The position numbers and the translations under genes are program-made. Positions 1 through 7,682 of a stretch of 16,566 bases of DNA are shown piece by piece. Position 1 is the first letter of the stretch. Every line of letters begins with the position of its first letter. The notes beneath the pieces are model-generated. The model was not told the origin of the DNA, made no database searches, and saw nothing but the letters and a program-made list of their open reading frames with translations. The stretch is from DUVT01 sp041675865 (GTDB taxonomy: Bacteria > Bacillota_I > Bacilli_A > ML615J-28 > CAG-698): contig JBAYTA010000037.1 in the NCBI GenBank assembly GCA_041675865.1, positions 1 through 16,566 on the forward strand. Reading direction: 5' to 3'.

Positions 1-639
1 ATTTCTATCTACTACATTCTTATCAACTAAAACTCCAACAGTCATTTTAAATATTTCATAAGCTGATTTAAAAATAAATAGAGCAATTATTAATGATAGA
101 ATCGGATCAATTATACTAGGGAATCCAAACTTAACTAATACCATTGTAATTAAAACACCAAAAGAAATAAAAATATCACTTCTTGTATGTATAGAATCAC
201 TAATTAAAACATCACTTTTTAATTTCTTTCCCGCTCTATATTCAATAACAGCTACAAATATATTTATTATTATTGTTATTATTAATGCAATTAAAGAAAA
301 AGTACTTATTTCAATAATAGATGGATAAAGGAAATAGTTTATTACATTTGTAATTATTCTAATAATTATTACAATTAGTAAAAAGCCTATAATCATTCCA
401 GCAATCGTTTCAAATTTTTGATACCCATAAGGGTGATCTTTATCTGCAGGTTTTGCAGCAAATTTTATACCAATTATTCCTATAATATTTGATAGTGTAT
501 CGGTTAATGCATGAAAACCATCTGCAGTTAAACTATTGATATTTAGAAAATATCCAAATCCTAATTTAATTACTGCAACAATTAGGTTTGCGAAAAAAAT
601 CCAAATTAACACTTTTGAGATTTTTTTGTATTTCGCCAT
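1..639 (-). CDS. Cation diffusion facilitator (CDF) family metal efflux protein, C-terminus cut by window edge
   Basis: An integral membrane protein expected to export divalent metal ions (Zn, Fe, Mn or similar) in exchange for protons. 213 codons are visible without a stop and the frame runs off the left edge; full-length members are about 290-400 residues and end in a cytoplasmic ferredoxin-like domain, which is missing here apart from its beginning. Visible: a hydrophobic helix from about residue 10, then ADGFHALTD with H43 and D47, and SDSIHTRSD with H151 and D155. These two HxxxD pairs are the metal site of the family in helices 2 and 5. The segment DHPYGYQKFET (about residues 88-97) is the usual DHPYGxxR/KxE loop. 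The ATG at 637-639 has AGGTGA nine bases upstream. It lies downstream of the ABC exporter gene but is separated from it by a terminator. Family certain; metal not determinable. Confidence 0.92.
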   Translation of the reverse strand, partial: MAKYKKISKVLIWIFFANLIVAVIKLGFGYFLNINSLTADGFHALTDTLSNIIGIIGIKFAAKPADKDHPYGYQKFETIAGMIIGFLLIVIIIRIITNVINYFLYPSIIEISTFSLIALIITIIINIFVAVIEYRAGKKLKSDVLISDSIHTRSDIFISFGVLITMVLVKFGFPSIIDPILSLIIALFIFKSAYEIFKMTVGVLVDKNVVDRN

Positions 640-655
640 TATCTTCACCTATATA

Positions 656-684
656 ATAATATGAAAAATATTAATGAATGTGAA
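656..684 (-). promoter_or_regulatory. Possible promoter of the CDF gene
   Basis: On the minus strand TTCACA (679-684), 17 bases, then TATTAT (656-661). The -35 box overlaps the U-tract of the upstream terminator, and the predicted start would leave a leader of only about a dozen bases, so this is tentative. Confidence 0.4.
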
Positions 685-712
685 AAAAAGGCAAAATTAG
701 ATTTGCCTTTTT
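683..712 (-). terminator. Intrinsic terminator of the MarR-ABC exporter operon
   Basis: A perfect 11-bp stem (702-712 with 685-695, core AAAAAGGCAAA) with a six-base loop and a run of seven U on the minus strand, starting five bases after the ABC gene's stop codon. Confidence 0.85.
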
Positions 713-716
713 AATT

Positions 717-3218
717 TTATTCTGTTCTTAAAGCTATAACAGGATCTTTTCTAGCAGCTATACCAGAAGGTATGAAACCAGCAATTAAAGTTAATCCCAT
801 TGAAATCAATATTAAAATAAATGCATGGATTGGATCTAATAAAACTAAATTATCAATTTCAACTAAATTAGTTAAAATTATATTAGCAGGTATTGATAAT
901 AAAGCTGTTATAGTTATACCCATAACTCCTGATGCTAGACCAATAATTAATGTTTCCGCATTGAATACTCTTGCGATATCTTTCTTTCTTGCACCAATAC
1001 TTCTTAGAACACCGATTTCTTTTGTTCTTTCCAATACTGAAATATAAGTAATTATACCAATCATTATGGATGAAACAACTAAAGATAATAATGTAAATAC
1101 TATTAAGACAATACTTATTGCATTAACTAATGTGTTTAGCGATGATGCTAAAAGTTCCATCAAATCAGTATACTGAACACCTGATGCTTTAAAAATTGCT
1201 TCAGCTTCTCTTTTTTGTTCTACAGTTGCAGTTTCTTCAGTTATACCTAAGTTTTGATAGTATTCATTCTTAGCTTCTTCACCTTTTGTCTTATTGTATT
1301 CATCTAAATAAGATTTTATTTGATTTTTACTATCAAAATCTTTAGAATAAATATCAATTTTAGATATGCTTTTTATTCCACCTAAATTTCCTAAATTTAA
1401 ATTTCTTAATTCTTCTTTTCTACTTTCAGGAAAATATGTTGTACCAGTAAATGGGTTAAGATATAAATTTTCTTCTTCATTCATCCAAGTTATTATTTCT
1501 GAAGATAAAGAATTATTTAAAACATAATTTGTAAGTTCAGGAGTATATGCAATAATTGAGCCTCTATCAACTGCTCCAAGTTCTGTCTGTTGATTTGGTC
1601 TAACTATCCCAACAATCTCTAACTCAATTGTATTGCCATTATCACTATTATATACTTCTTCACTAATAGCATTAATTCTATCAGTCGGATTAATTTCTAC
1701 AACATTGTTTACAAATTTAGTTCCATCAAAAGTATATAAATTATTATTTAAAACCATTTTATAAGTTTGACCAATTAATTTATCAAAATCAATTGCTCCA
1801 TCTTCCATATCACTTAAGTCAATTCCTATATCTTGAAGATAGTCTCCTCTAATTTGATTATAAGAATCAAGAACAAGAACTATTTCATTCATACTAGTTG
1901 GTATTTTTGAGTTTGATCCAACCAAATCATACTGACTCTTAAAGAAGTCATATGGGTCTTGATTTGTACTTGTAGCTATTTCTGACCATCTATTAAAATT
2001 TAACTTTCTGTAAATTATATCATCATTATAATTTACTTCTTTAAAAACATTGACCGATACAGAATAAGAATATCTTATTGAATTATATAAACTACTATCA
2101 ATATTTTTTATTACATCATCTACATATTCATCAGTAATCTCATTTTCAATCATTGAGTTTTCAAATAATTCATACATTCTATCAATATAGACTTTTTCCT
2201 CGGTTGGGTATTTAACTAACCCACTACTTGATTGAAAACTAGTAAGGGCACCTGTATCAAATGTATACTTCTCAACTGTTAGCGGATATGCAGACATTGT
2301 ATCTGACTGCATTTTATCAATATAGGTTTGAAAACCATTTGATAAAGCAAGTACCAAAGATATTCCAATAATTCCAATACTACCTGCAAAAGCAGTTAGT
2401 AATGTTCTTCCTTTTTTCGTAAATAAGTTTTGTAAACTTAAAGATAATGCTGTAAAGAAATTCATTGAAGTATGTTTCACTTCTTTTTTCTTTACTTTCT
2501 TATCCTTTTTAACTTGAACTTTTTGTTCAACTACTTCTGATTCATATGGATTAGAATCATCTATTACAAGACCATCAAGTAAGCGAATAATTCTAGTAGA
2601 AAAACGACTAGCAATATCAGGATTATGAGTAACCATAATAATTAGTTTATCCTTAGAAATCTCTTTAAGGATATTCATAATTTGCACACTTGTTTCACTA
2701 TCTAGTGCACCAGTTGGTTCATCCGCTAAAATAATATCAGGATTATTAACTAAAGCCCTAGCAATTGCAACTCTTTGCATTTGCCCACCACTTAACTGAT
2801 TAGGTCTTTTATATATTTGATCATGCAAACCTACACTTTCAAGAGCTTCTATTGCACGGCGTTTTCTTTCGCTTTTACTAATCCCTGAAAGAGTTAGAGC
2901 TAACTCAACATTCGATAATACACTTTGATGGTGAATTAAATTATAAGTTTGGAAAACAAAACCGATTCTATGATTTCTATATGAATCCCAGTCATAATCA
3001 TTATAACTTTTTGTGCTATGACCATCTATAATTAAATCACCTTTGGAATATTTATCTAATCCCCCAATAATATTTAATAATGTAGTCTTACCACAACCAC
3101 TAGGACCAAGAATAGAAACAAACTCATTTTTCCTGAATTCTAAACTTACACCTCTTAGGGCTTTAATTACATTTTCACCTACATAATAATTTTTCTCAAT
3201 ATTTTTTAACTTCAACAT
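717..3218 (-). CDS. MacB/LolD-type ABC exporter, ATPase fused to FtsX-like permease
   Basis: An 833-residue protein with ATPase and permease in one chain. The ATPase (about 1-220) has Walker A GPSGCGKTT at 38-46, Q-loop Q90, signature LSGGQ at 142-146, Walker B IILADE at 162-167, D-loop ALD at 171-173 and H-loop H198. A lysine-rich linker (234-248) leads to the first membrane helix (about 272-296), then a large extracytoplasmic domain of about 400 residues (300-700), and a C-terminal FtsX domain (about 700-825) with three helices and the motif ERTKEIGVLRSIGA. MacB itself also fuses the domains ATPase-first, and the family exports peptides, antibiotics or lipoproteins. It starts five bases after the stop of a MarR regulator, with its binding site overlapping that stop, so the two are one operon. 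Function as a MarR-controlled exporter of a toxic compound or peptide is inference; the substrate is unknown. Confidence 0.93.
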   Translation of the reverse strand: MLKLKNIEKNYYVGENVIKALRGVSLEFRKNEFVSILGPSGCGKTTLLNIIGGLDKYSKGDLIIDGHSTKSYNDYDWDSYRNHRIGFVFQTYNLIHHQSVLSNVELALTLSGISKSERKRRAIEALESVGLHDQIYKRPNQLSGGQMQRVAIARALVNNPDIILADEPTGALDSETSVQIMNILKEISKDKLIIMVTHNPDIASRFSTRIIRLLDGLVIDDSNPYESEVVEQKVQVKKDKKVKKKEVKHTSMNFFTALSLSLQNLFTKKGRTLLTAFAGSIGIIGISLVLALSNGFQTYIDKMQSDTMSAYPLTVEKYTFDTGALTSFQSSSGLVKYPTEEKVYIDRMYELFENSMIENEITDEYVDDVIKNIDSSLYNSIRYSYSVSVNVFKEVNYNDDIIYRKLNFNRWSEIATSTNQDPYDFFKSQYDLVGSNSKIPTSMNEIVLVLDSYNQIRGDYLQDIGIDLSDMEDGAIDFDKLIGQTYKMVLNNNLYTFDGTKFVNNVVEINPTDRINAISEEVYNSDNGNTIELEIVGIVRPNQQTELGAVDRGSIIAYTPELTNYVLNNSLSSEIITWMNEEENLYLNPFTGTTYFPESRKEELRNLNLGNLGGIKSISKIDIYSKDFDSKNQIKSYLDEYNKTKGEEAKNEYYQNLGITEETATVEQKREAEAIFKASGVQYTDLMELLASSLNTLVNAISIVLIVFTLLSLVVSSIMIGIITYISVLERTKEIGVLRSIGARKKDIARVFNAETLIIGLASGVMGITITALLSIPANIILTNLVEIDNLVLLDPIHAFILILISMGLTLIAGFIPSGIAARKDPVIALRTE

Positions 3219-3223
3219 AAATT

Positions 3224-3664
3224 TTACCTTGCCTCTTCTTCCAATATATTATTTACTTTTTCTAATAATTCGATTAATTTATAAGTATCTTCTTCGCCTA
3301 TACTATTAATAACTTTTTCCATAAAGTCAGCTAACTTTTGTTTTTCTGTCTCATAAAGATTATAGGCCTTTTTAGTAAGATTCACATATACACTCTTCCT
3401 ATCATCTTTTAATCTTGTTCTTTCGATGATACCACGATCCTCTAAACGGTTTAAAATCGTATTTACAGCTGGTCGAGTAATTTCCATATGTTCACTTATA
3501 TCCTTTACTTGGGTTAATTCATTATTCAATGAATTCTGATATATTATTTTACAAACAATTATATCATTCATATTCATTTTCTTATAATCTTTATAATTCC
3601 CAGAAGCAGATTTATTAAACTTTTTAATTGTTTCAAATAACTTCATTCTTAAATCATTATTCAT
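3224..3664 (-). CDS. MarR-family transcriptional regulator
   Basis: A 146-residue winged-helix regulator. Helix-turn-helix about residues 52-78 with recognition helix ITRPAVNTILNRLEDRG, followed by the wing LKDDRKSVYVNLT (86-97), and helical dimerisation ends. The start is taken at the ATG at 3662-3664 because GGAGGT lies four bases upstream; an in-frame ATG 45 bases earlier has no such site. It is the first gene of the operon with the ABC exporter and has a consensus promoter upstream. The family normally represses its own operon and lets go on binding a small ligand; I see no clear palindromic operator, so that is inferred from family and context. Confidence 0.92.
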   Translation of the reverse strand: MNNDLRMKLFETIKKFNKSASGNYKDYKKMNMNDIIVCKIIYQNSLNNELTQVKDISEHMEITRPAVNTILNRLEDRGIIERTRLKDDRKSVYVNLTKKAYNLYETEKQKLADFMEKVINSIGEEDTYKLIELLEKVNNILEEEAR

Positions 3665-3716
3665 TATTACCTCCAAATTATCATTAACCCCATTTATAAT
3701 TAATACCATTCACTAT

Positions 3717-3745
3717 ATTATATTAGATTTACTTTATATTTGCAA
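3717..3745 (-). promoter_or_regulatory. Promoter of the MarR-ABC exporter operon
   Basis: Minus strand TTGCAA (3740-3745), 17-base spacer, TATAAT (3717-3722), about 45 bases before the chosen MarR start. Confidence 0.75.
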
Positions 3746-3771
3746 TTAATAAATTATATAATCAATGACAG

Positions 3772-3804
3772 AAAAAAAAGAATATGTCATAGACATAATT
3801 CTTT
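3772..3804 (-). terminator. Terminator of the DUF697-like gene
   Basis: AAGAATTATGTC pairs with GACATATTCTT around a three-base loop with one bulged base, followed by eight U on the minus strand. The first arm overlaps the stop codon of the gene. Confidence 0.75.
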
Positions 3805-4747
3805 AAATTGTTTTAAGGATTTCTTCTTCCTCTTCAGGAGTAAGTTTTTTCTTTTTAAACAGATTTCCTATTGTTTTAGGGAAAAATGTTAATACATCCT
3901 TAATTACAACAGGTAATACTTTAATTGATTCCTTGATCGATGATATTCTAATTTCAGATTTTGAAATATTTTTATACTCAGAGAATAGATATTTTCTTGT
4001 AACAATACCTATTCTAATAGTTAACAAAGCATTTGATATACCTTGAAGCAAACTAGAAGCTATTGGTTTTATTAAAGGAATTTCTGATAAAAAATTTGTT
4101 GTGGAAGCGGGAAATAGATCACTAAAATCCAAACCTTCTAAGCCTTCAGCAATCATTGCTGTAGAAAATACATTAGCAGCTAGTTTTCCTAACTTTGGAT
4201 AAGAAGGTCTAAAACCACATTTTAAAACTATTTCTTTTATCATTTTTAAATTTACTACTATAACACTAATGAAATCAAGTCTTCCATTTTGGCTAATTGC
4301 AGTAGAAACCATTACTGATTTCGCGTTTCTAATAATTATTTTATTAATGTCTGACTTTAAGGATTTATTAAAATATTGACTTAGAGCTTCTTGAATTTCA
4401 ATCTCATTTTTTAATCCATTAGTTAGTAGTTCTTTATCTTTATCTTCTAATGAGCCTTTTCTTATAATGTTTTTGGTAACTCTTCTATATGTTTTTTTCT
4501 TTTGTCTAGTGTTTTGATCTAAGATAGTTGCAACCGAAAATGTAGGTGCAAAAATAATAATTCTTAAAGGATTAATAATTAAAACATATACTAAAATAAA
4601 AGCTAATACATAAAATCCATATTCTAAATACTGACTAATATTTCTTAATCTTTCACCAACAGCTAGCACACTACTTAATACCATTAATAAAATAAGTATT
4701 GTAAACCCGATTCCAATCATAATCCAAAATGTATTCTTTTTCCTCAT
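3803..4747 (-). CDS. DUF697/YcjF-like membrane protein of unknown function
   Basis: A 314-residue protein with two N-terminal membrane helices (about 8-30 and 42-66), a charged helical cytoplasmic region (80-140), and a moderately hydrophobic segment about 140-250 including SQNGRLDFISVIVVNLKMI and the LAANVF stretch, which resembles the DUF697 family (E. coli YcjF). The C-terminus is acidic (PEEEEEI). YcjF-type proteins often accompany the GTPase YcjX, but no GTPase is present here. The ATG at 4745-4747 has AAGGAG about eight bases upstream. It appears to be a single-gene unit between its own promoter and terminator. The domain call rests on pattern resemblance only; the biochemical role is unknown. 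Confidence 0.6.
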   Translation of the reverse strand: MRKKNTFWIMIGIGFTILILLMVLSSVLAVGERLRNISQYLEYGFYVLAFILVYVLIINPLRIIIFAPTFSVATILDQNTRQKKKTYRRVTKNIIRKGSLEDKDKELLTNGLKNEIEIQEALSQYFNKSLKSDINKIIIRNAKSVMVSTAISQNGRLDFISVIVVNLKMIKEIVLKCGFRPSYPKLGKLAANVFSTAMIAEGLEGLDFSDLFPASTTNFLSEIPLIKPIASSLLQGISNALLTIRIGIVTRKYLFSEYKNISKSEIRISSIKESIKVLPVVIKDVLTFFPKTIGNLFKKKKLTPEEEEEILKTI

Positions 4748-4767
4748 AATCTGCTCCTTTTTTATAA

Positions 4768-4776
4768 ATTATAACA
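4768..4776 (-). promoter_or_regulatory. Extended -10 promoter of the DUF697-like gene
   Basis: TGTTATAAT on the minus strand, about 20 bases before the start codon; no good -35 box at the right distance. Confidence 0.5.
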
Positions 4777-4808
4777 TAAAAATAAGAAAATATATAGATT
4801 GAAGAAAT

Positions 4809-4834
4809 AAAAAATATTGCATAAAATGCAATAT
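4809..4834 (-). terminator. Terminator of the veg-like gene
   Basis: A perfect 9-bp stem ATATTGCAT/ATGCAATAT with a UUU loop and a run of U on the minus strand, seven bases after the stop codon. Confidence 0.85.
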
Positions 4835-4840
4835 CTCTTT

Positions 4841-5140
4841 TTACTCTTCTACAGTGTTTTCTTTAATTATATCTAATAACTCATGAATTACAGTATCTCC
4901 TGTATATAAATCAGAAAATGAAATTGTATAAATTGTATTGTACATATCGTTTAAAGGAGCTTCAATTCTTATAAAATGATTGTAAATACCTTTAAATACA
5001 GCTGGGGCTTCATGTAACTTCTTCCGGCTCTTTTTTGAAACATGTATCTTATCACCAGATTTAAAAGATGTTTCTATTAGATCTTTTAACTCATCAGGGG
5101 AAATAATACTACTTAACGATGTAAATGTTGCGGTTTGCAT
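4841..5140 (-). CDS. veg: Veg-like small protein (DUF1021 family)
   Basis: A 99-residue protein. The segment from about residue 28 (SGDKIHVSKKSRKK) to about 85, including the pattern xAVFKGIYNHFIRIE and TISFSDLYTGDTV, lines up in order with Bacillus subtilis Veg (GKRLTLKANGGRRKT, TYPSVFVIQLD, VSYSYADILTETV). Veg is a small, highly expressed protein of Gram-positive bacteria reported to stimulate biofilm matrix gene expression. The ATG has GAGGTG eight bases upstream. It has its own strong promoter and terminator, consistent with high expression. It does not sit beside the genes usually next to veg in Bacillus (ksgA, sspF). Here it carries about 15 extra N-terminal residues. Identity is by remembered family pattern, so moderate. 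Confidence 0.7.
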   Translation of the reverse strand: MQTATFTSLSSIISPDELKDLIETSFKSGDKIHVSKKSRKKLHEAPAVFKGIYNHFIRIEAPLNDMYNTIYTISFSDLYTGDTVIHELLDIIKENTVEE

Positions 5141-5226
5141 GATAACACCTCACTTTTTAATTCTTGATTAAGAATTCAATCAAAACCTTACATAAGCGTT
5201 ATTACATTATATTCACTTATATGTAT

Positions 5227-5255
5227 ATTATACCACATTTCTACAGTTTTATCAA
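5227..5255 (-). promoter_or_regulatory. Strong promoter of the veg-like gene
   Basis: Minus strand TTGATA (5250-5255), 17-base spacer ending in TGG, TATAAT (5227-5232): near-consensus with an extended -10. It leaves a leader of about 80 bases before the start codon. Confidence 0.8.
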
Positions 5256-5281
5256 GAAAAAATTATCAAGCAATATTATCC

Positions 5282-5307
5282 AAAAAAACACCATTCTATG
5301 GTGTTTT
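5282..5307 (-). terminator. Terminator of the nucleobase permease gene
   Basis: Ten-bp stem AAAACACCAT/ATGGTGTTTT with a three-base loop and a run of U on the minus strand, about 20 bases after the permease stop and directly upstream of the veg-like promoter. Confidence 0.85.
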
Positions 5308-5325
5308 ATGTTTGAACAAATTTAT

Positions 5326-6738
5326 TTATTTTTTAAGTTTTTTTACGAATCTTTCTAAGAAATTCAGTATTAAATTAATTAAGATACCACCAATTGCAGC
5401 AACTCCAATTCCAGGAAGTACGAATGTTTCAGTAACTGTAATACTTCCAATCCCAAGTCCTACTATCCCAATAAATGCCATAACTGCTATAACTTTTGGA
5501 TCAAAGATATCTATTTTCTTATCAATCATTAACGCAATACCTTGGACAGCAATAGCACCAAATAGGTATAAGCTTACACCTTGAATTACTGGACTTGTTA
5601 ATAATAAACTAATATTTCCAACCTTTAACACCTCAAGTAAGATACCAACTACTATTGCAATAATTCCAGTGATAAAGAATACATAAGATGAGAAGTTTTT
5701 TGTAACTGCAGAAGCTGATACGTTTTCTCCATAGTTTGTTCCAGCAGGTCCACCAAGAGTAACTGCTACTATATCACCAATACCATCACCTATTAGGTTA
5801 TTATCTAACATTTCTCTAATTTTGTAATCTTTTTTCTCAGGTCTTTGATTTGCTAATTCGTTTACATATAAATCTATTTGATTTACATGAGCTGCTGACT
5901 CAGGAATTGTAGCAAAAGCAATTGGGAATATTGCTATTATAGATACACCTACTAAACTCCAATTTTGAAATGCTGCAGGAAGTGTCTTCCATGGCATAAC
6001 ATCTAATAGGGCAACAGAACTTGCGTTTTTTATTCCTTGGAAGTAATTATCATATCCACCAGCTGAATTTGGCACCCAGATCAAATAAGAAAACACCACA
6101 CCTACTGCTAAGCCTATAAGGATAGGAATTTGACTAACAAATCCTTTTCTTAAAACAACAGTAAGAATCGCTATTGTTAGGAAAGTTATTATCGCTATTA
6201 AAACTGATAACCAATCAGTAGCTCCTGTAGTATCAACATTTAGAATTCCATTCATTGTAGATCCAGCTAAAGATAATCCTATAATCATTGCTATCATACC
6301 AGTAATGTGTCCTGGAAGAATTTTATCAATTTTATCTTTCCCAAATTTCTTTATTAAAACACCTGCTGAAATTGACATTAAGCCAGAAATTACTGATGCT
6401 AATAAAATAGCCCCCAATACCAAAGTAGAATCGTTAATACTATTGTTAATAGCATAAGAAACAACGATTGCAACTGCTGGAATATATGAGAAGCTAGATC
6501 CATAATATAGAGGAATTTTTCCTTTTGTAACTAATAAAAAGCAAATTGTAGCAACACCACTTGCTAAAATTGCAGCAGGAATTGAATAAATTTCTAAACC
6601 AAAAGTATTCATAATAATCACTGCTAATACTGTAGCAGGAAGCATAACAAGAAATTGTTGAAGCGCAAAAACTAATGCTTTACCTATAGATGGTTTTTCA
6701 TCAGGAAGATAACCCATTACTTCATTTCTTTCATTCAT
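5326..6738 (-). CDS. NCS2 family nucleobase permease, uracil permease-like
   Basis: A 470-residue polytopic inner-membrane protein of the nucleobase:cation symporter-2 family, about 14 hydrophobic segments, normal length for the family. The substrate-site pattern is of UraA type: FATIPESAAH with E280 (matching UraA FAEHIGH, E241) and GGPAGTNYGEN with E338 (matching UraA GGPPNTTYGEN, E290). Most xanthine and urate carriers differ at the second motif, so uracil is the first guess. However, its leader resembles a purine riboswitch (6804-6856), which argues for a purine substrate or at least for purine control. The ATG at 6736-6738 has GGAG seven bases upstream. Single-gene unit with its own promoter and terminator. 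Family certain; substrate open between uracil, xanthine and guanine. Confidence 0.9.
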   Translation of the reverse strand: MNERNEVMGYLPDEKPSIGKALVFALQQFLVMLPATVLAVIIMNTFGLEIYSIPAAILASGVATICFLLVTKGKIPLYYGSSFSYIPAVAIVVSYAINNSINDSTLVLGAILLASVISGLMSISAGVLIKKFGKDKIDKILPGHITGMIAMIIGLSLAGSTMNGILNVDTTGATDWLSVLIAIITFLTIAILTVVLRKGFVSQIPILIGLAVGVVFSYLIWVPNSAGGYDNYFQGIKNASSVALLDVMPWKTLPAAFQNWSLVGVSIIAIFPIAFATIPESAAHVNQIDLYVNELANQRPEKKDYKIREMLDNNLIGDGIGDIVAVTLGGPAGTNYGENVSASAVTKNFSSYVFFITGIIAIVVGILLEVLKVGNISLLLTSPVIQGVSLYLFGAIAVQGIALMIDKKIDIFDPKVIAVMAFIGIVGLGIGSITVTETFVLPGIGVAAIGGILINLILNFLERFVKKLKK

Positions 6739-6774
6739 AAATAAACTCCTTTTTCTTTTTTTGTATAAGTTTCC

Positions 6775-6803
6775 AAAAAAAAAAACACAATTCTGTGCTT
6801 TTT
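6775..6803 (-). terminator. Leader terminator (attenuator) upstream of the permease
   Basis: AAAAAGCACA pairs with TGTGTTTTT (one G-U pair, four-base loop) and is followed by a long U run on the minus strand. It lies between the promoter and the gene, so it would stop transcription prematurely unless prevented. It directly abuts the 3' arm of the P1 helix of the candidate aptamer. Confidence 0.75.
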
Positions 6804-6856
6804 CCGTAGTTTAAGTATATTCCTTATTCTAGAAACACCTATGTGTCTACATACGG
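6804..6856 (-). promoter_or_regulatory. Candidate purine (guanine-type) riboswitch aptamer, variant
   Basis: Read as RNA on the minus strand. P1 CCGUA (6856-6852) pairs with UACGG (6808-6804). The base after the first arm is U, as in the purine class. A short hairpin P2 ACAC/GUGU (6846-6843 with 6838-6835) is followed by GUUUCUA (6836-6830), identical to the J2/3 strand of the guanine riboswitch. A second weak hairpin UAAG/CUUA (6826-6823 with 6815-6812) has a seven-base loop. Then comes ACUA (6810-6807), the J3/1 strand with C at the guanine-specifying position. Differences: P2 and P3 are only about 4 bp, the P2 loop is four bases, and the GG/CC loop-loop contact is missing. Context supports it: just after a promoter, before a terminator, upstream of a nucleobase permease. 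Could instead be an unrelated attenuator. Confidence 0.55.
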
Positions 6857-6873
6857 GACCTACACTGTCAAAT

Positions 6874-6902
6874 ATTATATCACAACATTTTTTACAATGC
6901 AA
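6874..6902 (-). promoter_or_regulatory. Promoter of the permease transcript
   Basis: Minus strand TTGCAT (6897-6902), 17-base spacer ending TGA, TATAAT (6874-6879), giving an extended -10. Transcription would start near 6866-6869, some 130 bases before the permease start. Confidence 0.75.
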
Positions 6903-7000
6903 GAAATATTTTTAATTTTCTTTATTTTTTTTATAGCTTTCATTAATAGAGTAAAATGATAACATAATTTTTAATTGAATTCCCTTACTATATAGTCATA

Positions 7001-7009
7001 TGTTATAAT
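7001..7009 (+). promoter_or_regulatory. Extended -10 promoter of the transaldolase gene
   Basis: TGTTATAAT on the plus strand; no convincing -35 box at 16-18 bases. The expected transcription start near 7015-7017 places the GTG at 7014 outside the mRNA and supports the downstream ATG as start. Confidence 0.6.
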
Positions 7010-7031
7010 ATGGGTGAACAAGGAGGTTGTT

Positions 7032-7676
7032 ATGAAACTATTTATTGACACAGCTAATGTTGATGAAATTAAGAAAGTTTGGGAATTAGGTATTATTGAT
7101 GGAGTTACTACTAATCCAAGTTTAATTTTAAAAAGCGGAAGAAATCTTCATGATACATTAATAGAAATTTCTAATATTGTTGATGATTGTATTTCTGGTG
7201 AAGTTATTAGTTTAGATCATAAAGGTATGATTAAAGAAGCGCTGGAACTAATACAAATAAGTCCAAAAATTGTTATAAAAGTTCCAATGACTAAGGAAGG
7301 TTTAATTGCAGTAAAACATTTATCACAAAAAGGTATTAGAACAAATGTAACATTAATCTTTTCTGCAAACCAAGCATTGCTTGCTGCAAAAGCAGGAGCA
7401 ACTTATGTATCACCTTTCCTAGGGAGGTTAGATGATATTGGTCAAGAGAGTTTGATATTAATTGAAGATATAAAACAAATCTTTGAAAATTATGATTTTA
7501 AAACCGAGATTATTTGCGCAAGCATTCGTTCACCACTTCATATATTGAACTGTGCTAAAATTGGTGCGGATATTGCAACTGTCCCATTTAAAACATTAAT
7601 GGAAATGTTTAATCATCCTCTAACAGATATTGGGATTGATAAATTCTTAAAAGACTATGATAAATCAAAAAAATAA
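7032..7676 (+). CDS. tal: Transaldolase / fructose-6-phosphate aldolase family (TalC type)
   Basis: A cytoplasmic enzyme of 214 residues, the normal size for the short bacterial TalC/FSA family, forming a TIM barrel. Expected reaction: transfer of a dihydroxyacetone unit between sedoheptulose-7-phosphate and glyceraldehyde-3-phosphate in the pentose phosphate pathway; some relatives are fructose-6-phosphate aldolases. Visible motifs: FIDTAN at 4-9, GVTTNPSL at 24-31, the Schiff-base lysine K83 in VIKVPMTKEG, TNVTLIFSANQALLAAKAGA, SPFLGRLDDIG, and ADIATVPFK near the C-terminus. The transaldolase-type wording is close to Bacillus Tal. AGGAGG (7021-7026) sits five bases before the ATG at 7032, which fixes the start over the GTG at 7014. 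It is divergent from the permease gene and convergent with the GyrI-like gene. Confidence 0.93.
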   Translation: MKLFIDTANVDEIKKVWELGIIDGVTTNPSLILKSGRNLHDTLIEISNIVDDCISGEVISLDHKGMIKEALELIQISPKIVIKVPMTKEGLIAVKHLSQKGIRTNVTLIFSANQALLAAKAGATYVSPFLGRLDDIGQESLILIEDIKQIFENYDFKTEIICASIRSPLHILNCAKIGADIATVPFKTLMEMFNHPLTDIGIDKFLKDYDKSKK

Positions 7677-7682
7677 TAAAAC

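Noticed and set aside
772..1047. Plus-strand open frame of 91 codons
   Set aside because: It lies entirely opposite the FtsX domain of the ABC exporter, which has full family motifs; no ribosome binding site.
3665..3709. Upstream ATG for the MarR gene
   Set aside because: The GGAGGT site sits inside that extension and points at the downstream ATG.
5164..5584. Two plus-strand open frames
   Set aside because: They lie opposite the veg promoter, the permease terminator and the permease C-terminus, which are better supported on the other strand.
7014..7031. GTG at 7014 as start of tal
   Set aside because: The -10 box ends at 7009, so transcription starts at or after 7015, and AGGAGG precedes the ATG at 7032.
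7032..7676. tal read as a purely fructose-6-phosphate aldolase gene
   Set aside because: Motif wording (TNVTLIFSANQALLAA, FLGRLDDIG) is nearer the TalC transaldolases, though the activity cannot be settled from sequence alone.
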